From assembly GCF_020194175.1 (NCBI RefSeq), contig NZ_JADYVX010000018.1, positions 85,397 through 149,396 of the forward strand: a stretch of 64,000 nucleotides of DNA, in the 5' to 3' direction. Numbering within the stretch: the first letter of the stretch is position 1; each line of letters starts with the position of its first letter. Shown here piece after piece: positions 35,237-42,879 of this stretch. The notes below the pieces were generated by a model. It saw only the letters and a list, made by a program, of their open reading frames with translations. It had not been told where the DNA came from and ran no database searches. Source of the DNA: Bradyrhizobium sp. BRP22 (lineage in GTDB: Bacteria > Pseudomonadota > Alphaproteobacteria > Rhizobiales > Xanthobacteraceae). The position numbers and the translations under genes are program-made.

Positions 35237-35791
35237 ATGAAGGACGCGTTCGCGAAACTCGCCGGCGATTTCCTCTCGACCATCGTGTTCCTGGTACTCT
35301 ATCTCGCCACCGGCAACGTGCTGGTCGCGACGGGCATCGCGATCGCCGGTGCGATCGCGCAGGTGATGTATTCCCGCATCAAAGGCGAGACACTCGGCGT
35401 CATGACCTGGGCGAGCCTTGCGCTGGTGATCGTGCTCGGCGCCGCGACCCTTCTCACCAACGATCCGCGCTTCATGCTCGCCAAGCCCTCGATCGCGCAT
35501 TTCGCGATCGGCGCGATCATGCTCAAGCGCGGCTAGATGCTGCGCTACATGCCGCCGATCGTGGTCCAGACCATTCCGGAATATGTCACCCTCGCCGGCT
35601 ATGCTTGGGCCGCACTGATGTTTGCGATCGGCGCCGGCACTATCGCGGTGGCCGCGACCGGCGACGTCAGGCTATGGGCGGCCTATGTCACGGCGGTCGC
35701 GGCGGGCTTGAAGATCGCCGCCTTCGCCGTCCAATACGTCCTCTTCCGCATCATCGTGACCAGCCGGCTCCGCGCGGCAGCCCGCGCTTAA
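35237..35791 (+). pseudogene. YciB/IspZ-like membrane protein split by an in-frame TAG
   Basis: Codons 1-99 (MKDAFAKLAGDFLSTIVFLV to FAIGAIMLKRG) are followed by TAG at 35534-35536. The same frame then continues MLRYMPPIVVQTIPEYVTLA to RLRAAARA for 84 codons. Together they make a typical YciB/IspZ-type protein of about 184 residues with five helices; the second half alone would lack a ribosome site. Family members are expected to have Trp at this point (GAIML-x-x-G-W-MLRYMPP), so TGG to TAG is the simplest explanation. YciB proteins are inner-membrane proteins linked to septation and envelope synthesis. Confidence 0.78.
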
Positions 35792-35882
35792 TCATCGCAG
35801 GGCGAGCATAGATTGTTGGGCATACAGGACGAGATAGGCTATATCGCCGTTCGGCTTCACCTTTAACCTCGGGGAGACAGGC

Positions 35883-36179
35883 ATGGCGGTGGACGGAAAC
35901 TGGAATCTCACCATGAGCACGCCGATGGGCGAGCGCCAGGCGACGCTGTCGCTGAAGAACTCGGGCGGCACGCTCACGGGCACGCAGGGCGCCGACGGCA
36001 ACTCGACGGAGATTTTCGACGGCACCGCCAATGGCGACGACGTTGCCTGGAAGGTTTCCATCACCAACCCGATGCCGCTCACCCTCGAATTCACCGGCAA
36101 GGTGACCGGCGACAGCATCGCCGGCGAAATGGGCATCGGCCCGATGGGCAGCTTCCCGTTCACGGGGACAAGGGCCTGA
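35883..36179 (+). CDS. Conserved hypothetical protein, 98 aa, all-beta
   Basis: The sequence is a run of short beta-strands with Gly/Thr/Asn turns (NWNLTMSTPMGERQATLSLK, then GTLTGTQG, DVAWKVSITNPMPLTLEFTG). This pattern is common in a small protein family found repeatedly in Bradyrhizobium and other Hyphomicrobiales. It has no signal peptide. The ATG follows GGGGAGACAGGC. Function unknown; a small barrel or binding protein is possible. Confidence 0.75.
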   Translation: MAVDGNWNLTMSTPMGERQATLSLKNSGGTLTGTQGADGNSTEIFDGTANGDDVAWKVSITNPMPLTLEFTGKVTGDSIAGEMGIGPMGSFPFTGTRA

Positions 36180-36284
36180 TCCCACGCATCCGCCTGCAAC
36201 CGGCTTCTCCCGCCGGCTCGCGCCTCTTGCATATTTTACAATTTTAGATTGTATTGGGCGAGTTGGATCGGCGGGAGGGATGCT

Positions 36285-37331
36285 TTGCCTGGCGACATCG
36301 CGCGCACCGTCTGTTGTCGGTCGAGATCTGTAATTGTCGGCGGCGCCTTGATCCTTTTGGGCGCCGTGTCCGCCGCGCACCCGAAGCCCCCAAAGCTTGC
36401 GCCGGAAGCCGTCCGCTGGACCGCGGTCTCCATTTTCGAGAAGAATTCCAACGACGACCTCGAAGACCAGCCGCGCATGAATCTCAGCGGTGCGGCTTGC
36501 GTGCCAACCACGCCCAAATTCACGTCGTGCCTGATCGCCAATGACGAGAAAAAATACGCCCAGTTCTTCTCGATCGACGGCAACAGGCTGACGCCCCGGA
36601 AGCTTATTCGGCTGTCCGACGCCGACAACGACCCGGACGCCGAAGGCGTCGCCTATGACAGCGGATTTTTTTACGTGATCGGCTCGCATGGACGTAGCCG
36701 ACACGGCGATTCCGGCAATCGCTCGAGCTATGCCATCTTCCGGATACCGGTCGATCCCACAACCGGTATTCCCAGCTTCGAGCCTGACGAAGAGCGAGTC
36801 GTCGCCGTTGTTTCCTCGTCTCGATTGCGAAGGGCGATCCGCGACGGCGACATCATCAAGAAGTTTTTCGATCGGCCGCTGGCCAAGAAAGGCGTCAATA
36901 TCGAAGGGATCGCGGTGAGGAATGGCCGGATGCATCTCGGACTGCGCGGCCCGTCCGTCGGCGGCAATGCATTCATACTTAGCGTCGATGCCGACGCGGT
37001 CTTCACCGAAGAGCGTGATCTGAAAAGCAAAGTGACGCCACTCGCGCTGGGGCGGAATACCGGCATCCGCGATCTCGCCGCGGTGGAGGATGGCGTGCTG
37101 ATACTGGCCGGCCCGACGCGCGACGAGAAGGTGCCATACGCGATCTGGTTCTGGGACGGTACCAGCGCGACGGCCAAACCGTTGGCGACGCTTGATCTCA
37201 GCAGCATCGGTGATGGCGCCAAAGCAGAAATCCTGCTTCCGCTTGAGGAAGACCGTGCCAATACCCGCGTGCTCGTCATGTTCGACGGCGTCGAAAACGG
37301 CGGCGCCGTGTCATTCAAGCTGCCGCGCTGA
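36285..37331 (+). CDS. Secreted DUF3616-type protein
   Basis: I choose the TTG at 36285, which follows GGGAGGGATGC, over the upstream TTG at 36249. This gives a signal peptide (VIVGGALILLGAVSAA before HPKPP). The mature part has repeated beta-propeller-like strands typical of DUF3616: FSIDGNRLTPRKLIRLSDAD, then DAEGVAYDSGFFYVIGSHGR, GVNIEGIAVRNGRMHLGLRG and IRDLAAVEDGVLILAGPTRD. The periplasmic function is unknown. A TACAAT-N5-ATTGTA palindrome at 36237-36253 lies just upstream and could be an operator. Confidence 0.82.
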   Translation: MPGDIARTVCCRSRSVIVGGALILLGAVSAAHPKPPKLAPEAVRWTAVSIFEKNSNDDLEDQPRMNLSGAACVPTTPKFTSCLIANDEKKYAQFFSIDGNRLTPRKLIRLSDADNDPDAEGVAYDSGFFYVIGSHGRSRHGDSGNRSSYAIFRIPVDPTTGIPSFEPDEERVVAVVSSSRLRRAIRDGDIIKKFFDRPLAKKGVNIEGIAVRNGRMHLGLRGPSVGGNAFILSVDADAVFTEERDLKSKVTPLALGRNTGIRDLAAVEDGVLILAGPTRDEKVPYAIWFWDGTSATAKPLATLDLSSIGDGAKAEILLPLEEDRANTRVLVMFDGVENGGAVSFKLPR

Positions 37332-37394
37332 ACGCTCCTTCCCCAGGGTCCGGAAAGCGTTTCGAGCGAGGGTAGATATCGGTTCGCTTGAAGA

Positions 37395-39050
37395 CTACCC
37401 CAGATTCAATTCCATGAAGAAGTCGTTGCCCTTGTCGTCGATGATGATGAAGGCCGGGAAATCCACGACTTCGATGCGCCAGATCGCTTCCATGCCGAGT
37501 TCGGGATATTCGACCACCTCGACCTTCTTGATGCAGTGCTCGGCGAGGTTTGCCGCGGCACCGCCGATCGAGCCGAGATAGAAGCCGCCATGCTTCTTGC
37601 AGGCCTCGCGCACCGCCGGCGCGCGGTTGCCTTTCGCCACCATCACCATCGAGCCGCCGGCGGCCTGGAACTGGTCGACGAAGGAATCCATGCGCCCGGC
37701 CGTGGTCGGGCCGAACGCGCCGGACGCGTAGCCATCCGGCGTCTTGGCGGGGCCAGCGTAGTAGATCGGGTGGTTCTTGAAATAGTCCGGCAACGGCTCG
37801 CCGCGATCCAGCCGCTCGCGCAGCTTGGCATGCGCGGCATCGCGGGCCACGATCATGGTGCCGGTCATCGATACGCGCGTCTTGATCGGATGTTTTGAGA
37901 GCGTCGCCAGGATGCCCTTCATCGGCTGGTTGAGGTCGATCTTGACGACCTCGCCGCCGAGCGACTGCTCGACCTGCGGCAGATACTGCGCCGGATTGTG
38001 CTCGAGCTCCTCCAGATAGACGCCATCCTTCGTGATCTTGCCGAGCACCTGGCGGTCCGCCGAGCAGGACACGCCGAGCCCGATCGGCAGCGAGGCGCCG
38101 TGGCGCGGCAGCCGGATCACACGCACGTCGTGGCAGAAATACTTGCCCCCGAACTGCGCGCCGACCCCGAGCGACTGCGTCATCTTGTGGATTTCCTGCT
38201 CCATCTCCAGATCGCGGAATGCGTTGCCGTCGGCCGAGCCGTGGGTCGGCAGCGCATCGAGATAGCGGGCGGAAGCAAGCTTCACCGTCTTCATGCAGAG
38301 TTCGGCCGAGGTGCCGCCGATCACGATCGCCAGGTGATAGGGCGGGCACGCCGCGGTGCCGAGGGTGAGAATCTTCTCCTTCAGGAACGCCAGCAGCCGG
38401 TCCCTGGTCAGCACCGACGGCGTCGCCTGGAACAGGAAGCTCTTGTTGGCAGAGCCGCCGCCCTTGGCCATGAACATGAACTTGTAGGCATCGTCACCCT
38501 CGGCATAGATCTCGCACTGCGCCGGCATGTTGTTGGCGGTGTTCTTCTCCTCATACATCGACAGCGGCGCCACCTGCGAATAGCGCAGATTGCGGCGCAG
38601 ATAGGCGTCGCGCGCGCCCTCCGACAGCGCCGCCTCGTCATCGCCGTCGGTGATGACGTTGCAGCCCTTCTTGCCCATGATGATCGCAGTGCCGGTGTCC
38701 TGGCACATCGGCAGCACGCCGCCGGCGGCGATATTGGCGTTCTTGAGGAAGTCGAAGGCGACGAACTTGTCGTTGTCGCTGGCCTCCTTGTCGTCAAGAA
38801 TGTTGCGGAGCTGCTTCAGGTGGCCCGGGCGCAGGTAGTGATTGATCTCGCCGAATGCAGCCTCCGACAGCGCCCGCAGCGCCTCGCGCGAGACCACCAG
38901 CATGTCCCGCCCCAGCACCTTCTCGACCCGCACGCCCTCGGCCGTGACCTTCTTGTACGGCGTCGTGTCCTGCCCCAGCGGGAACAGCGGCGTATGCTTA
39001 TAGGGCGGAACAGGCTTGGACTGGTCAGGGAAGGCGGTAGGAGCGTTCAT
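37395..39050 (-). CDS. Class I fumarate hydratase ([4Fe-4S], oxygen-labile)
   Basis: This TCA-cycle enzyme hydrates fumarate to malate. The 551-residue length fits the two-domain class I enzyme. Cluster and substrate residues are visible in VLPMCQDTGTAIIMGKKG, GTAACPPYHLAIVIGGTSAE and GLGVSCSADRQVLGKI (three cysteines, one in each). The C-terminal domain shows SMTGTMIVARDAAHAKL, HPIYYAGPAKTPDGYASGAF and GRMDSFVDQFQAAGGSMVMV. The ATG of MNAPTAF at 39050 is preferred over the TTG two codons upstream. It is a monocistronic housekeeping gene. Confidence 0.96.
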   Translation of the reverse strand: MNAPTAFPDQSKPVPPYKHTPLFPLGQDTTPYKKVTAEGVRVEKVLGRDMLVVSREALRALSEAAFGEINHYLRPGHLKQLRNILDDKEASDNDKFVAFDFLKNANIAAGGVLPMCQDTGTAIIMGKKGCNVITDGDDEAALSEGARDAYLRRNLRYSQVAPLSMYEEKNTANNMPAQCEIYAEGDDAYKFMFMAKGGGSANKSFLFQATPSVLTRDRLLAFLKEKILTLGTAACPPYHLAIVIGGTSAELCMKTVKLASARYLDALPTHGSADGNAFRDLEMEQEIHKMTQSLGVGAQFGGKYFCHDVRVIRLPRHGASLPIGLGVSCSADRQVLGKITKDGVYLEELEHNPAQYLPQVEQSLGGEVVKIDLNQPMKGILATLSKHPIKTRVSMTGTMIVARDAAHAKLRERLDRGEPLPDYFKNHPIYYAGPAKTPDGYASGAFGPTTAGRMDSFVDQFQAAGGSMVMVAKGNRAPAVREACKKHGGFYLGSIGGAAANLAEHCIKKVEVVEYPELGMEAIWRIEVVDFPAFIIIDDKGNDFFMELNLG

Positions 39051-39250
39051 GGGCAAGATCTCGGGTTGGGGCCGGGAACGTCAGCCCGGCATCTAGAGCC
39101 GTTCTAAGCATTTTTGCCGCAAAGGAAAGGGAGGAGCCGGCCAACGATCGGGCGCATGCCGTCCTGGGCACGGCCAGCTCCAACATATTGACGCAATCGG
39201 TCAGAGCCTGCATGAACGCGCGTGGGCTTCTATGCCGGCAGGGGGCATTG

Positions 39251-39730
39251 ATGACAAAGACACCTGTATCGACCGTTCGCGCCGTCGCGCTCGCTACCGT
39301 GCTGGGGCTTTTCACTGCCCTCGCCGCCTCGCCGGCGCGGGCCGATCAGTGCGACGACATTGCAAAACAGCTTGCCAGCCAGATCGACGGCCTCAAGGTC
39401 AACTTCAAGGCCGCCAATATCGTCTATCTGACCCACCCCGCGACCAGGGAATTGTCGCTCGGCTGCCGCGGCAGGAACTACTCCATCGAGCTCTATGCCA
39501 AGGGCGACCGGCGGCCGAAGCCGGAATTCTATCAACTGGTCAGTTCGGCGGCGGCGATCATCTTCACCGTGCCGAAGGACGACACCACCACCGGCGCCAC
39601 TCGCTGCCTGAAGCGCATGGGCCTTCTGCGCGGCGACAAGGTCAGCATGCGCTTCCGCCGCCTCAACATGGAATGCACGCGCACCAAGACCGAGGCGTCG
39701 ATCGCGATCACCCGCGGCAAGGACGAATAG
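39251..39730 (+). CDS. Exported conserved hypothetical protein, 159 aa
   Basis: From the ATG of MTKTPVSTV the protein has a Sec signal peptide (ALATVLGLFTALAASPARA) and a mature domain with four cysteines (DQCDDI, SLGCRGRN, TRCLKRM and MECTRTK) that could form two disulfides. The upstream in-frame extension is not needed. No enzyme motif is seen. It is likely a periplasmic protein of the kind found across Bradyrhizobium. Confidence 0.78.
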   Translation: MTKTPVSTVRAVALATVLGLFTALAASPARADQCDDIAKQLASQIDGLKVNFKAANIVYLTHPATRELSLGCRGRNYSIELYAKGDRRPKPEFYQLVSSAAAIIFTVPKDDTTTGATRCLKRMGLLRGDKVSMRFRRLNMECTRTKTEASIAITRGKDE

Positions 39731-39824
39731 CGCGCCACCGCTACGGTGCGCGGACCTGCTGACTGCGCCGCGCTGCTGCGTTATCGTCCTCTCTCTCCGA
39801 ATCCGGATGTCGCGAGGAAGAACG

Positions 39825-40184
39825 ATGCCTGACAGCAAGACCTATACCGGCGGCTGCCATTGCGGACAGGTGCGTTTCGAATGCACGAGCGATCTTGCGA
39901 TGGTGACCAATTGCAACTGCTCGATCTGCACCAAGAAAGGCCTGCATTTCGCGTTCCTGCCGCCCAGGAGTTTTCAGCTCCGTGCCGGCGAGGAGAACTT
40001 GAAGGAATACCTCTTCAACAAGCACGCCATCCGTCATCAATTCTGCATCGACTGCGGCGCCGAAGTGTTTGCCTACGGCAGGAAGCCCGATGGCACCGAT
40101 GTGGTGGCGCTGAACGTGAGTTGCATCGACGGCATCGAACTGGCGAAGCTCGCGATGACGCCGTTCGACGGGAAGAAGCTGTAA
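39825..40184 (+). CDS. GFA/CENP-V-type zinc-binding protein
   Basis: The protein is 119 residues from the ATG of MPDSKTYTGG, behind GAGGAAGAACG. It has the GFA fold with zinc ligands in GGCHCGQVRFEC, NCNCSICTKKGLHF and FCIDCGAEVFA. Gfa enzymes condense formaldehyde with glutathione; most family members have unknown substrates, so the activity should not be assumed. A glutathione S-transferase gene follows on the other strand. Confidence 0.88.
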   Translation: MPDSKTYTGGCHCGQVRFECTSDLAMVTNCNCSICTKKGLHFAFLPPRSFQLRAGEENLKEYLFNKHAIRHQFCIDCGAEVFAYGRKPDGTDVVALNVSCIDGIELAKLAMTPFDGKKL

Positions 40185-40192
40185 GACAGCGC

Positions 40193-40263
40193 CGTAGGAT
40201 GGGTCATCTGTCGGCAACGTACTCATGGCTTGATGGGTTTCGCTGCGCTCTGCCCATCCTACG
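40193..40263. repeat. Palindromic intergenic repeat (CGTAGGATGGG family)
   Basis: CGTAGGATGGG (40193-40203) pairs perfectly with CCCATCCTACG (40253-40263). The inner TGATGGGTTTCGCTGCGCTC is the usual body of this rhizobial repeat. It lies between convergent GFA and glutathione S-transferase genes and may help end both transcripts. Confidence 0.82.
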
Positions 40264-40269
40264 ATTGCA

Positions 40270-40977
40270 CTACAGATCCAGTTCCTTGTACTTCCGGAAG
40301 ATGCCCTGCTCGTTGAACGGAATCCGCCGTTCGCTCGAAAGATAGGTCTTGAGATTCGGCCGCTCGGCGACGCGGTCGCGTAATTCGATCAGGCGGGGAA
40401 TGTTCTTCTCGAACGCCTGCATGTGCTTCGGGAAGGCGTAGCGCAGGCCCTCGACGATCTGGAACAGCGAGAAATCGACATAGGTCACGCGGCGGCCGGT
40501 GACGTAAGCGCCGCCATTCGCCTCCACGATGTCTTCGAAATAGCCAAGATATTTCGGCACCCGCTCCTTCCAGAACTCCGCGGTGCGCTTCTTCGCCGGC
40601 GCCTTCTGGTCCTCGTAATACAGCGTCGGCCCGAGCGGATGATGGGTGTCGTGAACTTCCAGCACGAGATCGGCGATCGTGAGCTGCATCTGATGCACCC
40701 AAAGCCGTCCCGATTCCGCCTTTGGCGCCAAGCCATGGCGCGCGCCGAGAAAGAAGAGGATGTTGGCGGTCTGCCCGATCACGAGCTTGCCGGCTTTCAG
40801 AAACGGTGGCGCGAAAGGCGGCGTGCCCTTCCCGGCTTCCATCATCGCCATCATCGCGTTTGTGCCGCCCGCGCCGCGCGCGACATCGTCATAATCGGCA
40901 CCTGCATCCTCCAGCACGAGCCGCACATATTCGCCGCGGCCCTGGATGTCAGGCCAATAATAGAGCTGATAGCGCAT
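40270..40977 (-). CDS. Glutathione S-transferase family protein
   Basis: From the ATG of MRYQLYYWPDIQGRGEYVRL the protein is 235 residues. The N-terminal thioredoxin-like domain has the Tyr/Asp/Arg region of the alpha/mu/pi-like branch, LVIGQTANILFFLGARHGLA (the cis-Pro/Ser region), and an all-helical C-terminal domain (YVTGRRVTYVDFSLFQIVEG with the N-capping Thr-x-x-Asp). It probably conjugates glutathione to electrophiles. The in-frame extension to 41016 is less likely. Confidence 0.9.
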   Translation of the reverse strand: MRYQLYYWPDIQGRGEYVRLVLEDAGADYDDVARGAGGTNAMMAMMEAGKGTPPFAPPFLKAGKLVIGQTANILFFLGARHGLAPKAESGRLWVHQMQLTIADLVLEVHDTHHPLGPTLYYEDQKAPAKKRTAEFWKERVPKYLGYFEDIVEANGGAYVTGRRVTYVDFSLFQIVEGLRYAFPKHMQAFEKNIPRLIELRDRVAERPNLKTYLSSERRIPFNEQGIFRKYKELDL

Positions 40978-41130
40978 GGACGACGCCTCCCTGGGACAGG
41001 CCCATGGCAATAACACACTCCTGTGGCTGGCGCTCCGCTGTCACACGGTCGCAATTGTTTGAGAGACCGCGACGATGTTAGCCTGTTCCTGTCTTGGAAC
41101 ATCCGATTCCCGATCGGACAGGAGAATGTG

Positions 41131-41511
41131 ATGGCGGATAGCAAGAAGAAGCGCGGCGGCAGTGATCGCGCGCGCATCGCGTTGGGCGAGGCCTACGAGG
41201 TCGCTTATTGGTCGAAGAAATTCAAGGTCACGCCGGCCAAGCTGAAATACGCCGTCAAGAAAGTCGGACATTCCGCCAAGAAGGTGGAAGCCTACTTCAA
41301 GGAGCAGAAGCATCTTGCCGCAGATCGATCGCGGATTGCGCTGAGCCAGCCCTATGAAGTGCGCTATTGGTCGAACAAGCTCAAGGTCACGCCAGCCAGA
41401 TTGAAGGCGGCCGTCGCCGCCGTGGGCCATTCATCGAAGAAAGTCGCGGCCTATGTCGCGAAGATGAAAGCATCTCCCAAGAAGAAGGTAGCGAAGAAGA
41501 AGGCCGCCTGA
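41131..41511 (+). CDS. Double DUF3606 protein, lysine-rich
   Basis: From the ATG of MADSKKKRGG (GGAGAATGTG upstream) the 126-residue protein holds two copies of the DUF3606 motif. Copy one is RARIALGEAYEVAYWSKKF followed by KVTPAKLKYAVKKVGHSAKK, and copy two is RSRIALSQPYEVRYWSNKL followed by KVTPARLKAAVAAVGHSSKK. Each ends in a helix (VEAYFK, VAAYVAK), and the tail is Lys/Ala-rich. The single-domain form is about 60 residues, so this is an internal duplication. The basic character suggests nucleic-acid binding, which is unproven. Confidence 0.85.
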   Translation: MADSKKKRGGSDRARIALGEAYEVAYWSKKFKVTPAKLKYAVKKVGHSAKKVEAYFKEQKHLAADRSRIALSQPYEVRYWSNKLKVTPARLKAAVAAVGHSSKKVAAYVAKMKASPKKKVAKKKAA

Positions 41512-41634
41512 GCGCTCAGCAGGCGGCTGGAATCAGCGAACGGATCCTCCGATTGTTTCTGGCTTCGGAGATCAACCCGCAGTCGCAGCGCTTACTCCGG
41601 CGCGGCGACAGCGAAAATCGACCGCACAAAGCAA

Positions 41635-41664
41635 AAGGCGCTGCGGAATGAACCGCAGCGCCTT
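41635..41664 (-). terminator. Intrinsic terminator for the Tim44-like gene
   Basis: A perfect 12-bp stem (AAGGCGCTGCGG with CCGCAGCGCCTT, loop of 6) lies 25 bases past the stop of the minus-strand Tim44-like gene. It is followed on that strand by TTTTGCTTTG. Confidence 0.85.
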
Positions 41665-41688
41665 GATATTGTGTCGTCTGGCGGACGA

Positions 41689-42660
41689 TCAGTTCGTCTG
41701 CTGGATCGCCGAGAGCTCCCAGTCGCTGCCGCGCCGGCGTACGAAGGTCCAGACCTCCGTCGCTTCCTGCGGCTGCTCGCTGCCGCCGACCGGACGGCCG
41801 GTGGTGCGGTCGAGCATCTGGTCGACCAGCGAGAACCGCATCGCCACGGTGGCGTAGTCGGACTCGCCCTCGCGCCAGGCTTCGGCAAGGTCGCCCTGCA
41901 GCAGCTTCACATTCGTCACCTTGTTGACGACGTTGCGCGCCTTGTTCTCCTCGAGGTCCTTCGAGAAGTAGGAGACCATCTCGGGCGTCGCGAGCGTGTG
42001 CAGCTTGGCGACATCTTCGTTCGACCATGCCGCCTGAACCTCGCCGAGCAGGCGCTCGAAGGCCTCATAGTCGGCCGGCGCAATTTCCAGCGGCGCGCTG
42101 GCCGAACCAAGCCCGAAGCCCATGCCCGAACGATAGTTCGGCTGCGGGCCGACGCCGGGAGCGGGTGTGGGACCGCCGGCATAGGCGGCGGCAGGTGTCT
42201 GGCGGCGCTGCCACCACGACATCGCCAGCCGCACCACCAGCACGATCAGGCCGATCTGCAGCAACAGGCCGAGGATGGACGACAGGCCGCCGAGACCGGA
42301 GAACAGGCCGCCACCGAACAGGAGGCCGAACAGGCCGGCGCCGAGGAAGCCCGCGGCAAGGCCGCCGAGCAGGCCACGGCCCATGCCGCCCCGGTTGAAC
42401 AGGCCACCCGAATTCGCGGCCGGCGAACCCATCGTGGTGCCCGGCTGGCTATAGGTGCGGTTGAGCGGTTGCGTCATGCCCGGCGACGTGTTGGTGCTGG
42501 GCGGAGCGGCAAAGCTCCGGGAGCCGCGGGAACCCGAGCCGAAGCCGCCGCCAGCGCGGGCGTCGGCCGCCGAGATGCTGATAGCTGTGAGAGGCAACGC
42601 CAGCGCGATAGCGACGGCGATGGCCCGAACAATTCCGCGCGTATGTTGCGTGAAATTCAT
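41689..42660 (-). CDS. Tim44-like domain membrane protein
   Basis: From the ATG of MNFTQHTRG the 323-residue protein has an N-terminal hydrophobic signal (IVRAIAVAIALALPLTAISI). A Gly/Ser/Pro-rich linker follows, then a glycine-rich hydrophobic region (about 85-140, LLGGLAAGFLGAGLFGLLFG) and a C-terminal Tim44 domain (about 190-323: DYEAFERLLGEVQAAWSNED, KLHTLATPEMVSYFSKDLEE, EATEVWTFVRRRGSDWELSA). Bacterial Tim44-like proteins are inner-membrane proteins without a proven import role. A terminator follows. Confidence 0.88.
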   Translation of the reverse strand: MNFTQHTRGIVRAIAVAIALALPLTAISISAADARAGGGFGSGSRGSRSFAAPPSTNTSPGMTQPLNRTYSQPGTTMGSPAANSGGLFNRGGMGRGLLGGLAAGFLGAGLFGLLFGGGLFSGLGGLSSILGLLLQIGLIVLVVRLAMSWWQRRQTPAAAYAGGPTPAPGVGPQPNYRSGMGFGLGSASAPLEIAPADYEAFERLLGEVQAAWSNEDVAKLHTLATPEMVSYFSKDLEENKARNVVNKVTNVKLLQGDLAEAWREGESDYATVAMRFSLVDQMLDRTTGRPVGGSEQPQEATEVWTFVRRRGSDWELSAIQQTN

Positions 42661-42879
42661 GTGTGTTTCCCTGAATCCCCGGCATGGGGAAAGTGGCATT
42701 AAGATGGGCATGGCCGCCCAAAAGGGAAGCGTTAAACGGGAACAATCACTGCGGCCCTCAGTCGCGGGGATGTGACAAAGACCCGTCTTTTCCCGGGTTT
42801 TTGCGGGTTCTTAACCCTGTCATTGCGACTGCAGCGAGGCGGTCCGCGACTTCGTCGCGGCATCTCGCGACGAAGTTAT

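Noticed and set aside
37998..39107. 369-codon plus-strand frame opposite the fumarase gene
   Set aside because: It is antisense to a clear class I fumarase, with a repetitive Arg/His/Leu composition.
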